Of a DNA stretch of 64,000 bases, positions 17,598 through 27,758 are shown piece after piece. Source of the stretch: Serratia silvae (GTDB taxonomy: Bacteria > Pseudomonadota > Gammaproteobacteria > Enterobacterales > Enterobacteriaceae). Within the stretch, counting starts at the first letter, position 1. Every line of letters begins with the position of its first letter. Below the pieces are notes generated by a model. That model did no database searches, had not been told where the DNA came from, and saw nothing but the letters and a program-made list of their open reading frames with translations. The stretch is taken from NCBI RefSeq assembly GCF_023282985.1, contig NZ_JAGQDC010000005.1:226495-290494 (forward strand), written 5' to 3'. A program made the position numbers and the translations under genes.

Positions 17598-18863
17598 GTG
17601 CTATCACTAGCCAGTTGCACCAACGAGCCTGCGAAATCCTTAGTCACTCCGTTGCCTTCGGTGGCAAAACAACCGCATCCGGATAAATCACGGCAAAGCC
17701 AGGAACCGGTGCGCGGCGTTTGGCTGGCAACCGTTTCCCGCCTCGATTGGCCACCAGTGACATCGCTCAACGCCAGCAGCCCAGCCATCCGCATTCAACA
17801 ACAGCAGGAAGCATTGCAAGGCAAGCTGGATAAACTGAAGACGCTGGGTATCAACACCGTTTTTTTCCAGGTTAAGCCTGATGGCACTGCCCTTTGGGCA
17901 TCAAAAATTTTACCTTGGTCAGATGTGCTGACGGGGAATATTGGCGACAATCCAGGCTATGATCCGCTGCAGTTTATGCTGGATGAAGCCCACAAGCGTG
18001 GTATGAAAGTCCATGCTTGGTTTAACCCCTATCGGGTGTCCGTTAACACCAAACCAGTAACCATTGATAAACTGAACCGCACATTATCGCAGCAGCCAGC
18101 CAGCGTTTATGTGCTGCACCCCGACTGGATCCGCACCGCAGGCGAGCGATTTGTGCTCGACCCAGGTATCCCGGAGGTGCGGGACTGGATCACCAGCATC
18201 GTGGCGGAAGTTGTCGCCAACTATGATATTGACGGTGTGCAGTTTGATGATTACTTCTATGCAGAGTCACCAGGGTCCGTGCTCAACGATAGCCAGACCT
18301 TCAAAAGGTATGGTCAACATTTTGGTGCCAAAGCGGACTGGCGGCGAGACAATACTAAGCAATTGGTTGGACAAGTTTCACGTACTATCAAGAAGCTGAA
18401 ACCCGACGTTGAATTTGGTGTCAGCCCTTCTGGTGTATGGCGTAATCACTCACACGATGCGGCAGGTTCCCATACGCGAGGTGCAGCGGCATATGATGAA
18501 TCTTATGCCGATACCCGCAGTTGGGTACAGCTTGGGTTACTGGATTACATTGCCCCGCAACTGTATTGGCCCTTCGCGCGCGACGCGGCCCGTTATGATG
18601 TGCTCGCCAAATGGTGGGCGAATGTGGTGACCTCCACCAATACGCGTCTTTATATTGGCGTTGCGCTGTATAAAGTGGGGATTCCGTCAAAGAATGAGCC
18701 AGATTGGATGGTCAACGGTGGCGTACAGGAGCTACAAAAACAGCTGGATTTGAACGAGTCCGTATCGCAAATTAACGGCACGATCCTGTTCAGAGAGAAC
18801 TATCTCAATCAACCACAGACCCAGCAGGCCGTCAATTACCTGAAAAATCGTTGGGGTAGTTGA
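17598..18863 (+). CDS. digH: Divisome-type glycosyl hydrolase DigH (YddW-like lipoprotein)
   Basis: Strong match to E. coli DigH/YddW, an outer-membrane lipoprotein that cleaves denuded peptidoglycan glycans at the septum. Shared segments include RGVWLATVSRLDWPP, INTVFFQVKPDGTALW, FMLDEAHKRGMKVHAWFNPY, DGVQFDDYFY, VEFGVSPSGVWRN and ILFRENYLNQPQTQQAV. The fold is GH10-like (DUF187). A lipobox LASC is present. The first usual start codon is the GTG at 17598, which leaves only six residues before the lipidated Cys. The upstream frame (open to 17526) encodes the expected signal-peptide start (KVKQLGVLLAGV) but has no ATG, GTG or TTG. Either a rare start such as ATC at 17541 (GGAG six bases before) is used, or the start codon is mutated. 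Confidence 0.9.
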   Translation: MLSLASCTNEPAKSLVTPLPSVAKQPHPDKSRQSQEPVRGVWLATVSRLDWPPVTSLNASSPAIRIQQQQEALQGKLDKLKTLGINTVFFQVKPDGTALWASKILPWSDVLTGNIGDNPGYDPLQFMLDEAHKRGMKVHAWFNPYRVSVNTKPVTIDKLNRTLSQQPASVYVLHPDWIRTAGERFVLDPGIPEVRDWITSIVAEVVANYDIDGVQFDDYFYAESPGSVLNDSQTFKRYGQHFGAKADWRRDNTKQLVGQVSRTIKKLKPDVEFGVSPSGVWRNHSHDAAGSHTRGAAAYDESYADTRSWVQLGLLDYIAPQLYWPFARDAARYDVLAKWWANVVTSTNTRLYIGVALYKVGIPSKNEPDWMVNGGVQELQKQLDLNESVSQINGTILFRENYLNQPQTQQAVNYLKNRWGS

Positions 18864-18927
18864 GGGTCATTGATTGTGCGTTAGCTCACCCACATTCACC
18901 CTACTTGCATGCCAAAGCAGAGAGTTT

Positions 18928-18959
18928 AAGGTGCCACCTTTTAAAGGTAACGGCACCTT
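18928..18959. terminator. Hairpin between convergent digH and DUF2846 genes
   Basis: Arms AAGGTGCC and GGCACCTT enclose a smaller nested palindrome (ACCTTTTAAAGGT). It lies between two genes that converge, 65 bases after digH and 20 bases past the other stop, so a bidirectional terminator is likely. Only a short T-rich stretch follows on the plus strand. Confidence 0.6.
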
Positions 18960-18979
18960 GCTACTTTTACCGGGTCGTA

Positions 18980-19453
18980 TCAGTTGTCGCAACGTCCTTC
19001 TTTGGCAAGCTTAACTCCTGGCTTTGAGATTACTCTTTTCCCTTCCTCTTCTGTCGACTGACTGAGGCCGGCACCACCAACAAAAGCCCCCATCTTTATA
19101 TATTGCCTGACAAAATAATTCTTTCCAGACTCAGTAAAGATGGACAGGTCATTTGGGGAGAACTCTGACTCCGTTGAAATTTTATGCTTTTCCCCACCAG
19201 TCACCTGTGTGTAGAAAAACGTTTTATCTGCTGTTTCACCGATGCATTTACCATCAACATAGATATCTTTTTTTAGCGCCTTGCCAACAAAACTATCCCT
19301 GTAGATATACAAACCTGCTTTATTTTCATCCGGAGTTGTGAAGCTTTTAGCTTGTACGGACTCTTGCTCTGTTGCAAGTGGGACACTAGCACAACCACTT
19401 AGAAGTAAGGCACCCAAAATAGATACTGATAAAAATAAACTTTTTATATTCAT
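18980..19453 (-). CDS. DUF2846 family lipoprotein
   Basis: A 157-residue lipoprotein: signal peptide MNIKSLFLSVSILGALLLSGC with lipobox LSGC. The mature part begins ASVPLATEQE and contains the DUF2846-type stretch AGLYIYRDSFVGKALKKDIYVDGK, then IGETADKTFF and YVDG/GKNYFVRQYIKMG segments. These proteins are envelope lipoproteins of unknown role, often with a beta-sandwich. It lies alone between digH and ampC. It appears intact. Confidence 0.82.
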   Translation of the reverse strand: MNIKSLFLSVSILGALLLSGCASVPLATEQESVQAKSFTTPDENKAGLYIYRDSFVGKALKKDIYVDGKCIGETADKTFFYTQVTGGEKHKISTESEFSPNDLSIFTESGKNYFVRQYIKMGAFVGGAGLSQSTEEEGKRVISKPGVKLAKEGRCDN

Positions 19454-19868
19454 GAAAATACATCCCTTTGAAAAATAATAATATACTTTATGATATCCAA
19501 CCTATCCCCAAGTGGCATAAACTTTCAATAATAATAGTTACGGTCATTGATTACTCTTGGTTATTAATCAAGATCAAAACCAATTTTTGCTGAAGTTTGT
19601 CCGAGATAAGATGTGTCTGAATGTTGCCACAAATTAATGATAGGTCAAGATAATCAATCAGGTATGCAGAAAACTTATGATAAAGCTCAAGGTTTACGTG
19701 AGCGAATGCTTTTTAAGTAACCAGAATCACCCTTCGTATAGAACAGAGCGAGCTAGGCTGTCAGTTTGATTAAGGTGATTGATCTGGTTTTTGTGATGGA
19801 AAATAACTTGGACTTGGGTTAGATGAGGGGACAATATGCCCCCTGAGACTGCTGGGCTAAAAATGTAG
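19454..19868. other. Intergenic region, no gene seen
   Basis: Roughly 415 bases that are AT-rich with stops in all frames. It must hold the promoter of the DUF2846 lipoprotein gene (reading left) and lies downstream of ampC. I see no RNA gene or protein remnant that I can support. Confidence 0.5.
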
Positions 19869-19891
19869 GGGCGCTGCACATGCTGCGCCCG
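19869..19891. repeat. REP-like palindrome, copy 1
   Basis: The minus strand reads GGGCGCAGCATG followed by TGCAGCGCCCC, a near-palindrome. The same unit, as a perfect core, occurs at 52789-52809, and a half-copy (CATGCTGCGCCCG) at about 31686-31698. It lies 10 bases past the ampC stop and may also act as its terminator hairpin. Confidence 0.7.
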
Positions 19892-19901
19892 TCTAATTCA
19901 A

Positions 19902-21062
<1,161 letters not shown>

Positions 21063-21190
21063 TCATTGAGGGCTAAAGGTTCTATCAGACGCGCTTAGTT
21101 TGTAGAACTTGATGATCGGCGGCAAACGGTAAAATTTAGCATCTGTTGAAAGTTTTTCTATTGGCTTGGATGATAACCGATGGCGTTAAA

Positions 21191-21946
21191 TCAATCGTTA
21201 AATTCCTCCTGTAACACCACGGCCAGTGCCGACGGATTTTCCCAGGACATAGAGTGCCCTGCTTGTGGCACCGTTGCTACCGATATGCCCTGATGGCTGA
21301 CATACTCAAAATCACTGTCCGGTAAGGATTGTTCGCCAAAAATCAGTGCGCGTGAACAGGACAGATTGAGGAAGGTCTCCATCCATGACGGTGAAGCTCC
21401 ATCAATCAGGCTTTTGGCTCCCCGCCACATTGCCCAGGGGGCCGCATTTTGGGCCGAACCTTTCCAGGGGGATGTGTGGTCTGCCAGCATTTCGTCGTAC
21501 ACTTGCGAGATAAATTCAGCTTCTGGTCTCTCCACCAGTAGGCGGCTGTATACGCCGCCACCGGCACGAAAGTTAGGTTCCGAAACCACCAGTTTACCTA
21601 TTCGTTCACCCAATCGTTCTGCCACTTCAATCGCAATGCTTCCCCCCATACTGTGACCATAGAGATGGCAATGTGACAGCTTCAATGCATTAATCACTTC
21701 GATAACAACGTCTGCTTGATGAGTAATGCTGTAATCAAAATCACGAGGTTTATCGCTAAAACCATATCCAGGAAGATCAATCAGTATGGCGCGTCGTCCC
21801 CTAAATGCCGGATCTGCCACAATGCGTGGATACTCATAAGAAGAAGCGCACCCAAGCCCGTGAATAAACACAATCGGGATACCCTGGCCTGGCAAATCGT
21901 GCCAACGCACACTGGCGCCAGCGGTTAACGAAAATAAACTCTGCAT
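21191..21946 (-). CDS. Alpha/beta hydrolase
   Basis: A 251-residue alpha/beta-fold hydrolase. Visible: the oxyanion-hole strand IVFIHGLGCASSYE, the IDLPGYGFSDKP segment, the nucleophile elbow GHSMGG, and a late catalytic His in VPQAGHSMSWENP. The acid is probably the Asp in LPDSDFEY or nearby. The substrate is unknown; the family includes esterases and C-C hydrolases. The frame extends to 21988, but the ATG at 21946 has an AAAGGAA ribosome site and gives the usual start (MQSLFSL). It is transcribed toward ampC and could share transcripts with it. Confidence 0.87.
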   Translation of the reverse strand: MQSLFSLTAGASVRWHDLPGQGIPIVFIHGLGCASSYEYPRIVADPAFRGRRAILIDLPGYGFSDKPRDFDYSITHQADVVIEVINALKLSHCHLYGHSMGGSIAIEVAERLGERIGKLVVSEPNFRAGGGVYSRLLVERPEAEFISQVYDEMLADHTSPWKGSAQNAAPWAMWRGAKSLIDGASPSWMETFLNLSCSRALIFGEQSLPDSDFEYVSHQGISVATVPQAGHSMSWENPSALAVVLQEEFND

Positions 21947-22124
21947 GTAGTATTCCTTTGCTAATTTCCGGGGAGTCGAACTGTTCACACTTCTCTGGTG
22001 TTGCCGTGGCTATCTCAATGAGTGCGAATGTATCACAAAAGCCAACCAATTTAAGGTATTAGCAATTGATGACAGTCATTTAATAGCGCTATCATCAAGC
22101 CTTATACCTAGCGGATTACGGCAA

Positions 22125-23021
22125 ATGCTCAGAAAAGATGATGTGAAACCTCGCGCCTACAAACAGGTGGATGTATTTACCACTTCGCCATTGCAGGGTA
22201 ATCCCTTGGCGGTGATCCTGGAAGCAGAGGGCTTGAATGAAATGCAGATGCTTTCACTAGCTCGCTGGACCAACCTTTCGGAAACGACGTTTGTTTTCAA
22301 ACCGACTAATCCGCTAGCCGATTATCAGGTGCGCATTTTTACCCCCGAAAAAGAGCTACCCTTTGCCGGACATCCGACATTGGGCACGGCCCATGCATTA
22401 CTGGAGGCTGGGCTGGTGACCAAACAGCCGGGTGTGGTGATGCAAGAGTGCGGGGTTGGTCTGGTTGCGGTCAATATTTCACCTGAAGGAACGCTGGCGT
22501 TTGCCGCACCTGCGGTAACGCTTCGAACGCTTACTGCTGAGGAAAGAGAACAGCTAATGGCCGCCTTTCAGCCTGCGGTTATTGAAGCCGATACGATACC
22601 GGTGATTGCCGACATGGGTATTCGCTGGCTGATGGTACGTATGCCAAGCGCTCAATCCTGCCTGACGATGAGGCCGGATCAAGCCATGATTAAGAAGCTG
22701 CAAACTGATCATCAAGTTGATGGCGTGGTGATTTATGGTGCCTATTCATCAGGTGAGCCAGCAGATTATGAAATGCGAGCGTTTCTGGTTGAATGGGACA
22801 AGTTGGTTGAGGACCCAGTGACTGGCAGTGCCAATGCGTGCCTGGCCCGTTTGTTGAAGGCCAATAACTTCCCCGATGGTGGCTCGACGGCACAGGGGTA
22901 CCAGGTTCGACAAGGCACCCGACTACATCGAGATGGCCGGGTTAGCATTCGTTTTATTGACGGTGAGCCTTGGGTTGGTGGGCAGAGCTGCACGCTGATT
23001 ACTGGCTGGTTGAATATTTAG
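22125..23021 (+). CDS. PhzF family isomerase-like protein
   Basis: A 298-residue PhzF-family protein (diaminopimelate-epimerase-like double hotdog fold). Diagnostic segments: VDVFTTSPLQGNPLAVI near residue 15, LARWTNLSETTFVF (with the catalytic Glu of PhzF-type enzymes), RIFTPEKELPFAGHPTLGTAHAL, and VEDPVTGSANACLARLL. Members isomerise small cyclic or amino-acid substrates; without linked pathway genes the substrate cannot be named. It is divergent from the alpha/beta hydrolase. An in-frame ATG at 22140 is an alternative start. Confidence 0.92.
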   Translation: MLRKDDVKPRAYKQVDVFTTSPLQGNPLAVILEAEGLNEMQMLSLARWTNLSETTFVFKPTNPLADYQVRIFTPEKELPFAGHPTLGTAHALLEAGLVTKQPGVVMQECGVGLVAVNISPEGTLAFAAPAVTLRTLTAEEREQLMAAFQPAVIEADTIPVIADMGIRWLMVRMPSAQSCLTMRPDQAMIKKLQTDHQVDGVVIYGAYSSGEPADYEMRAFLVEWDKLVEDPVTGSANACLARLLKANNFPDGGSTAQGYQVRQGTRLHRDGRVSIRFIDGEPWVGGQSCTLITGWLNI

Positions 23022-23113
23022 CGGTGGTGATAATTCACTGCCTCCTGCATAAATAAAACTGAGGTGAGCTCGGCCCGACGCAGGTCGAGCCGGACCGTTT
23101 TAGCCGATATAGA

Positions 23114-23572
23114 TTACGAATCAGCATAGTCCATATCAACATGGGGTATGTCATCTTCAAGATACACATCTGATACCGCCTTGAAGCCAATACCCTCATA
23201 GAATCTGACAAGGTGAGACTGTGCAGAGAGCTTTATGGCCTTATATGGCTCGTGACGGTTGATAGAGGACATCGTTTTTTCCATCAGCCTCACGCCAAGT
23301 TTCTGGCCTCTGACGGAGCCATCTACAATCACCCGCGTAATTTTGATCGCATCCGTAGAATCATCTACATGCAACACTCTCGCGTAGGCGACAAGCGTAC
23401 TGTCGCAGTATCCGGCAACGTGCAGGGTTCCATTAAGGAGATCCTGTCCATCTATGTCCTGAAACGGACATGTTTGCTCAACAACAAACACCGCGATGCG
23501 CAGCGCAAGAATATCATGCAACTGCTGCGCGCTGAGGCTGCTCCCCCTCAATGCCTTCCAGCTTATTTCCAT
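23114..23572 (-). CDS. ElaA-like GNAT acetyltransferase
   Basis: A 152-residue GNAT protein closely resembling E. coli ElaA: LRIAVFVVEQTCPFQDIDGQDL, a strand-loop VAYARVLHVDD, the acetyl-CoA site RGQKLGVRLMEKTM, and LSAQSHLVRFYEGIGF followed by DIPHVDM. The ATG at 23572 is preferred over the one at 23614 because it has AAGGA upstream and matches the ElaA N-terminus. The substrate of ElaA is not established. It is convergent with phzF and lies 49 bases downstream of lysE-type gene on the same strand. Confidence 0.88.
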   Translation of the reverse strand: MEISWKALRGSSLSAQQLHDILALRIAVFVVEQTCPFQDIDGQDLLNGTLHVAGYCDSTLVAYARVLHVDDSTDAIKITRVIVDGSVRGQKLGVRLMEKTMSSINRHEPYKAIKLSAQSHLVRFYEGIGFKAVSDVYLEDDIPHVDMDYADS

Positions 23573-23621
23573 CTTTAATCCTTGCTTTGTTTCCAACCAT
23601 GAAGCTACAGTCATGCTGGTA

Positions 23622-24239
23622 TTAACGTGTCCGGCTAGCCGCCGCCAGCAGCACTCCGAAAATTACCAGCATGCCACCGAAGGCTCTGTCTATCCAGTGC
23701 CGCACTGCCAGAAAGCGGTCACGGATAACGCCCGCAGAAAAGCAAAGCGCCACGAGGCCAAACCAAACCATATGCGCAACCGAGATAAATAGCCCATAGC
23801 CGGCTTGGATCATAAGCGGTGTCTCAGGATTTACGACCTGCATGAACAGGCTGACAATGAAAATTGTGGTTTTGGGATTCAGCACGTTTGTCAGAAAACC
23901 GATGCGCAGAGCAGCCTGATCCGACAAAGGGGCAATGCGGCTGTCCGTCACCGCGCCGCCCGCTTTTGTGCGAAGCATTTTTATGCCCAGATAAATCAGG
24001 TAAACGGCACCAGCCAGTTTGATGGCGTTAAACAGCCAGAGAGACTGCTGGATCAACAGCCCTACGCCGAGCAGAGTATAGGAAACGTGGACTAAAACCC
24101 CCAGCCCTATCCCTAATGCGGTGAGTAAGCCTGCGCGGCGCGACAGCATCAGGCTGTTGCGAGAAACCATCGCAAAATCGGGCCCCGGGCTGATAACAGC
24201 AAGTATACTTATGGTGATAACAGCTAGCAATTCAGTCAT
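23622..24239 (-). CDS. LysE/RhtB family amino-acid exporter
   Basis: A 205-residue membrane protein with about six hydrophobic segments and the LysE/RhtB N-terminal pattern ITISILAVISPGPDFAMVSRNSLMLSRRAGL, followed by GLGVLVHVSYTLLGVG. These proteins export amino acids or their derivatives by proton exchange at the inner membrane. It is divergent from a LysR-type regulator with a 66-base gap, a typical regulator-exporter pair (as ArgP-ArgO), so the LysR protein probably controls it. The exported compound is not predictable from sequence alone. Confidence 0.92.
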   Translation of the reverse strand: MTELLAVITISILAVISPGPDFAMVSRNSLMLSRRAGLLTALGIGLGVLVHVSYTLLGVGLLIQQSLWLFNAIKLAGAVYLIYLGIKMLRTKAGGAVTDSRIAPLSDQAALRIGFLTNVLNPKTTIFIVSLFMQVVNPETPLMIQAGYGLFISVAHMVWFGLVALCFSAGVIRDRFLAVRHWIDRAFGGMLVIFGVLLAAASRTR

Positions 24240-24305
24240 AATTACGTCCGATATAAATCAATGAATATACGGAATGTTACGGTCTGTTTATCTGGGTGAA
24301 TAGCG

Positions 24306-25238
24306 ATGTTTTCTGACAAACATGGTGAGCTTGGATCACCATTAACTTCCTCGCGCCTACCGTCTCTTATTGCTTTGCGCAGCTTTGAAGCCGCTGCGCG
24401 GTTGGAGAACTTCAGCCACGCGGCGGCTGAGTTACATATCACTCACGGCGCAGTCAGCCGGGCCGTGCGGCTGCTTGAAGACGAACTGGGCGTACTTCTC
24501 TTTGAGCGGCGTAGCCGACGTGTCTTTCTGACTGATGCTGGGCGCACCCTTGCCCGCGCGGTTGGCGAGGGCCTTGACGTCATACAGCGAGCCGTTGATG
24601 GCCTGCGTGCCAGCGCACGCCAGCATCAGCGATGGGTGCTTTCCTGTGAACCCACACTGTTGATGCGGTGGCTGATACCACGCTGGCCAGCCTTTCAGGT
24701 GTTGCATGCTGGTAACAACATTCATCTGGCCGCTGGCGGTGGGCCTTTTTCGTTTGCAAGCGGCTTGGATCTGGCTATCCGGCGCGATGATTTCGATTGG
24801 CCGGATAGCTACCATGCCGAACTCCTGTTTGTGGAAAAGGTCGGCCCGGTTTGCCGCCCGGACAAAATTCCCCTGTGGTTTATCACTACAGAGTCCGGCC
24901 ACCTGCCAGCTCCTGGGACAGAACGCCTGCACACCCGCACGCGCCCCAATGCCTGGCAGGAGTGGGCCGTCGCTGCAGGGCTTCCCGTTGCCGACACGAG
25001 CGGGCAGATTTTCGATCACTTTTACTTCAGCCTGCAGGCGGCCGTCGCCGGGCTTGGCGTAGCGATCGGCTCGTGGTATCAGGTCTGTGACGACGTCGAA
25101 AGTGGCGTACTGGCGGCACCGCTGGGCTTTATAGAAGACGGCTCGCGCTACTATCTGGTGTCACCGGAACCTTTCGAACCTGGGAGCCTGCAGGCCCGAC
25201 TACTTGCCTGGCTTCGCACCCTGAGTGAGCAATGCTAG
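24306..25238 (+). CDS. LysR family transcriptional regulator (GcvA-like)
   Basis: A 310-residue LysR regulator. The N-terminal winged helix-turn-helix reads LPSLIALRSFEAAARLENFSHAAAELHITHGAVSRAVRLLEDE split over residues 18-60, in the style of GcvA-type regulators. The effector-binding domain follows to the C-terminus. It is divergent from the LysE-type exporter, and the 66-base gap should contain its operator. The start at 24306 gives a slightly long N-terminus (about 17 residues before LPSL); no better start is evident. Confidence 0.92.
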   Translation: MFSDKHGELGSPLTSSRLPSLIALRSFEAAARLENFSHAAAELHITHGAVSRAVRLLEDELGVLLFERRSRRVFLTDAGRTLARAVGEGLDVIQRAVDGLRASARQHQRWVLSCEPTLLMRWLIPRWPAFQVLHAGNNIHLAAGGGPFSFASGLDLAIRRDDFDWPDSYHAELLFVEKVGPVCRPDKIPLWFITTESGHLPAPGTERLHTRTRPNAWQEWAVAAGLPVADTSGQIFDHFYFSLQAAVAGLGVAIGSWYQVCDDVESGVLAAPLGFIEDGSRYYLVSPEPFEPGSLQARLLAWLRTLSEQC

Positions 25239-25305
25239 GGATCACCGTCCCTACTCTGGTACATTTGATGCCTTCACGCGGAGGGGATTTTCTACGGGGT
25301 TTCGA

Positions 25306-25699
25306 ATGTCAGAGAGTAAGCAAATTCATATAGCTGCAGCCGTCATCACCGATCGGGCTGGCCGGGTCCTTCTGGTCAGAAAACGCAACACGGCGTGGTT
25401 TATGCAACCGGGTGGAAAAATTGAATCCGGTGAGCGGCCGGAGGTGGCACTTGCACGTGAATTGAAAGAGGAACTGAATGCCTCCTTCAACGATCCCACT
25501 AGGGCGTTTTACAGATCTCGCAGCCAATGAGCCTGGACATATGCTGATTGCTGACATGTTCAGAGTCAGCACTGAAGAGACCCACTTTCTGCCCGCGGCA
25601 GAAATCGAAGAAGTGATATGGTTTGAACCCTCTAGCAACCAGCTGGTGCAACTGGCCCCGCTAACCAAAAATCATATTCTTTCTATGCTGGAACGTTAA
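25306..25699 (+). pseudogene. NUDIX hydrolase gene with a frameshift
   Basis: The first frame starts at the ATG at 25306 and contains a complete Nudix box (GGKIESGERPEVALARELKEEL). The continuation (PLGRFTDLAANEPGHMLIADMF through EEVIWFEPS) is in the +1 frame from about 25490. Together they make one NUDIX protein of about 130 residues. A one-base insertion or two-base deletion near 25490-25502 breaks it, unless it is a sequencing error. Members of this family hydrolyse nucleoside diphosphate derivatives. A fragment of a second copy lies at 27607-27695. Confidence 0.82.
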
Positions 25700-25758
25700 C
25701 GGGTCATTGGTAGTATCGACCCCTTCACCATAACAACACATTAGAAAAGGATAATTTC

Positions 25759-26313
25759 TTGCATTCGATTACCCTGCCATTCTCCACCGAGCGCCTGCGG
25801 CTACGCCGCTTTACCCCTGAAGATCTCCACGCCTATGCGGCTTACCATCACCTGCCTGAAGTCTACCGCTACTTGTATGCTCCACCACCGGAGCAGGCGC
25901 AAATGGAAAATCGGTTGGCAAAGGCCGTAGCCTCACGTTTCAGTGAAGATGGTGACACTTTTTATTGTGCCGTCACATTGAAGGATAGCGGCGAACTCAT
26001 TGGTGAAGTGTTGCTTAAACTGGCCAGCAGCGCGGCGCTACAAGGAGAAATCGGTTATATCTTTAACCCTGTTTATGCTGGTAAGGGCTATGCGGCAGAA
26101 GCTGTACGTGCAGTGCTGGAACGTGGATTCACCGAGGCGGGTTTCCACCGCATTTTTGCCCGACTTGATGCAGCCAATCGCGGCTCTATCGGCGTGGTCG
26201 AACGCTTGGGAATGCGCAAAGAGGCCCATTTACAACAGAACGATCGCTTTGATGGCCAATGGGGCGATGAGCTGATTTATGCGCTGCTAAAGCAAGAATG
26301 GTCACAAAACTGA
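25759..26313 (+). CDS. RimJ/RimL-like GNAT acetyltransferase
   Basis: A 184-residue GNAT protein: the N-terminal PFSTERLRLRRFTPEDL, the strand GEIGYIFNPVYAGKGYAAEAV with the acetyl-CoA site, and FHRIFARLDAANRGSIGVVERLGMRKEA are all typical of the RimJ/RimL-type acetyltransferases that act on protein N-termini or small amines. It starts with TTG, with AAAGGA eight bases upstream; no ATG or GTG lies nearby in frame. It may follow the NUDIX gene in one transcript. The substrate is unknown. Confidence 0.85.
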   Translation: MHSITLPFSTERLRLRRFTPEDLHAYAAYHHLPEVYRYLYAPPPEQAQMENRLAKAVASRFSEDGDTFYCAVTLKDSGELIGEVLLKLASSAALQGEIGYIFNPVYAGKGYAAEAVRAVLERGFTEAGFHRIFARLDAANRGSIGVVERLGMRKEAHLQQNDRFDGQWGDELIYALLKQEWSQN

Positions 26314-26372
26314 TGTCGAGTGTTTACGGCGGATTTTGCTAATGCCTAGGCCCTTTTATGCGAGGAAATGGT

Positions 26373-27419
26373 ATGTGTTCCACTAAAAAAAATATGATTA
26401 TTGTGGGCGCGGGGATTATAGGGGCCTCAATCGCTTATCATTTGGCCAGCCGCGGAATAAAAGTGACCGTTATCGATCGAGCGCATCCAGCTTCTGGTGC
26501 CACCGGCAGCGCTTTTGGCTGGATCCACACCACGGTGAGTGACGATGCCCCGGATGCACTTCTTCGCCGAGCGTCGGCGGAAGACTGGCACAGGTTAGAA
26601 AAAGAAATCCAGGAGCTTTGTATACGTTGGGTTGGTGCGCTAAGTTACGGGGCCGATTCGCCTTGCGAACAAGATGAGTCGAAAATGCTTCAGCAGTCTG
26701 ATATATCCCGGCTGGAGCCAGCGATGAATGCCCCACCTTCACGGGCGCATTATGCCGTTCAGGATGGCGCAATGGATCCGACAGAGGCCACCCGAACCCT
26801 GCTGGATAAGGCCTGCTGTCTTGGCGCAGAGTTGAAAACACAGACGCTCGTCACCGGGTTTAGGAAAGAGGGAAATAGAATAATTGGCATCGAAACAGCG
26901 GAAGGCATATTAGACGCGGATTGTGTCATTCTGGCCTGCGGGACGGGTATAACCTCGTTGCTGAGCATGATAGGGATTTCGCTCCCGATCGTGGCTTCGC
27001 CAGCCATTCTCCTCCGTTACCGCGTGACAAAGCACGTTGTTAATACCCTAATATCCGGCGATGACATTGAAGTTCGCCATGCATTTAACGGAGATCTCCT
27101 GGCAGCCGAGGATTATCCGGTTACGGGTGATACTGAAGCCGTGGCATCTGACACCCTCACGGCGATAAAAAGCAGGCTACAAGGAACGGCATCGGCCTAT
27201 CTTCTCAGGCAGTCGGTAGGACAACGACCTGTACCGCAGGACGGACATCCTGTCATTGGGTTTATTGATGATATAAAGGGCATTTACGTGGCGGTCATGC
27301 ACCCTGGCGTAACCTGCGCGGCAACGGTCGGAAGGATGGTGAGTGAAGAACTGACCATCGGTAAAAACCCGGAAATTCCTGAAAGCTATCGACCTACTCG
27401 TTTAACGACTCATGGCTAA
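26373..27419 (+). CDS. FAD-dependent oxidoreductase (DAO family)
   Basis: A 348-residue flavoprotein of the D-amino-acid oxidase (DAO) family. The ADP-binding motif GAGIIGASIAYHLASRG lies at the start, followed by VTVIDRAHPASGATGSAFGWIH, where Gly/Ser-rich turns contact FAD. Later, LLRQSVGQRPVPQDGHPVIG and YVAVMHPGVTCAATVG resemble the C-terminal FAD-contacting segment of glycine/sarcosine-type oxidases. The ATG at 26373 has CGAGGA seven bases upstream and is preferred over that at 26358. Substrate not identifiable. It is a cytoplasmic enzyme with no visible partner gene. Confidence 0.88.
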   Translation: MCSTKKNMIIVGAGIIGASIAYHLASRGIKVTVIDRAHPASGATGSAFGWIHTTVSDDAPDALLRRASAEDWHRLEKEIQELCIRWVGALSYGADSPCEQDESKMLQQSDISRLEPAMNAPPSRAHYAVQDGAMDPTEATRTLLDKACCLGAELKTQTLVTGFRKEGNRIIGIETAEGILDADCVILACGTGITSLLSMIGISLPIVASPAILLRYRVTKHVVNTLISGDDIEVRHAFNGDLLAAEDYPVTGDTEAVASDTLTAIKSRLQGTASAYLLRQSVGQRPVPQDGHPVIGFIDDIKGIYVAVMHPGVTCAATVGRMVSEELTIGKNPEIPESYRPTRLTTHG

Positions 27420-27606
27420 ATTCAGATAACATCTGAAACCTTCATTATTTAACACGATTAGACATAACATTCGGGCGGGATGCTCTTTCTATCGTGCTTG
27501 GTCCATTAGCGCCAGACGAAGATGATGTTCAATGAAGTCCATCTTAAAGGCGCTATAGCGATGATTATCGTTTTCACTTGCTAGCAACGCAATTCGTTTT
27601 ACCTCG

Positions 27607-27695
27607 GCATACATTTGATGCTTTCATGTGGGGTGATTTTCTACCACACTACGAGGTTAAGAATGTCTGATAGTAAGCAATTTCATATCCCTACT
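27607..27695 (+). pseudogene. 5' fragment of a second NUDIX gene copy
   Basis: The stretch matches the leader and start of the NUDIX gene at 25264-25345: ACATTTGATGCTTTCATGTG versus ACATTTGATGCCTTCACGCG, both followed by a GATTTTCTAC motif, then an ATG (27663) encoding MSDSKQFHI versus MSESKQIHI. After about nine codons the similarity ends and a stop follows. It is a duplicated, decayed 5' end. Confidence 0.72.
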
Positions 27696-27700
27696 ACACC

Positions 27701-27733
27701 GAACATCAAGTTGTGTCATTCAACTTGATGTTC
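27701..27733. repeat. Perfect 13-bp inverted repeat
   Basis: Arms GAACATCAAGTTG and CAACTTGATGTTC flank a 7-base loop. It lies 26 bases past the stop of the HAD gene (minus strand) and directly after the NUDIX fragment. It may terminate transcription of the HAD gene, though no T-run follows on that strand. Confidence 0.6.
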
Positions 27734-27758
27734 CTAATGAATATAGAGTCTTTCGGTA

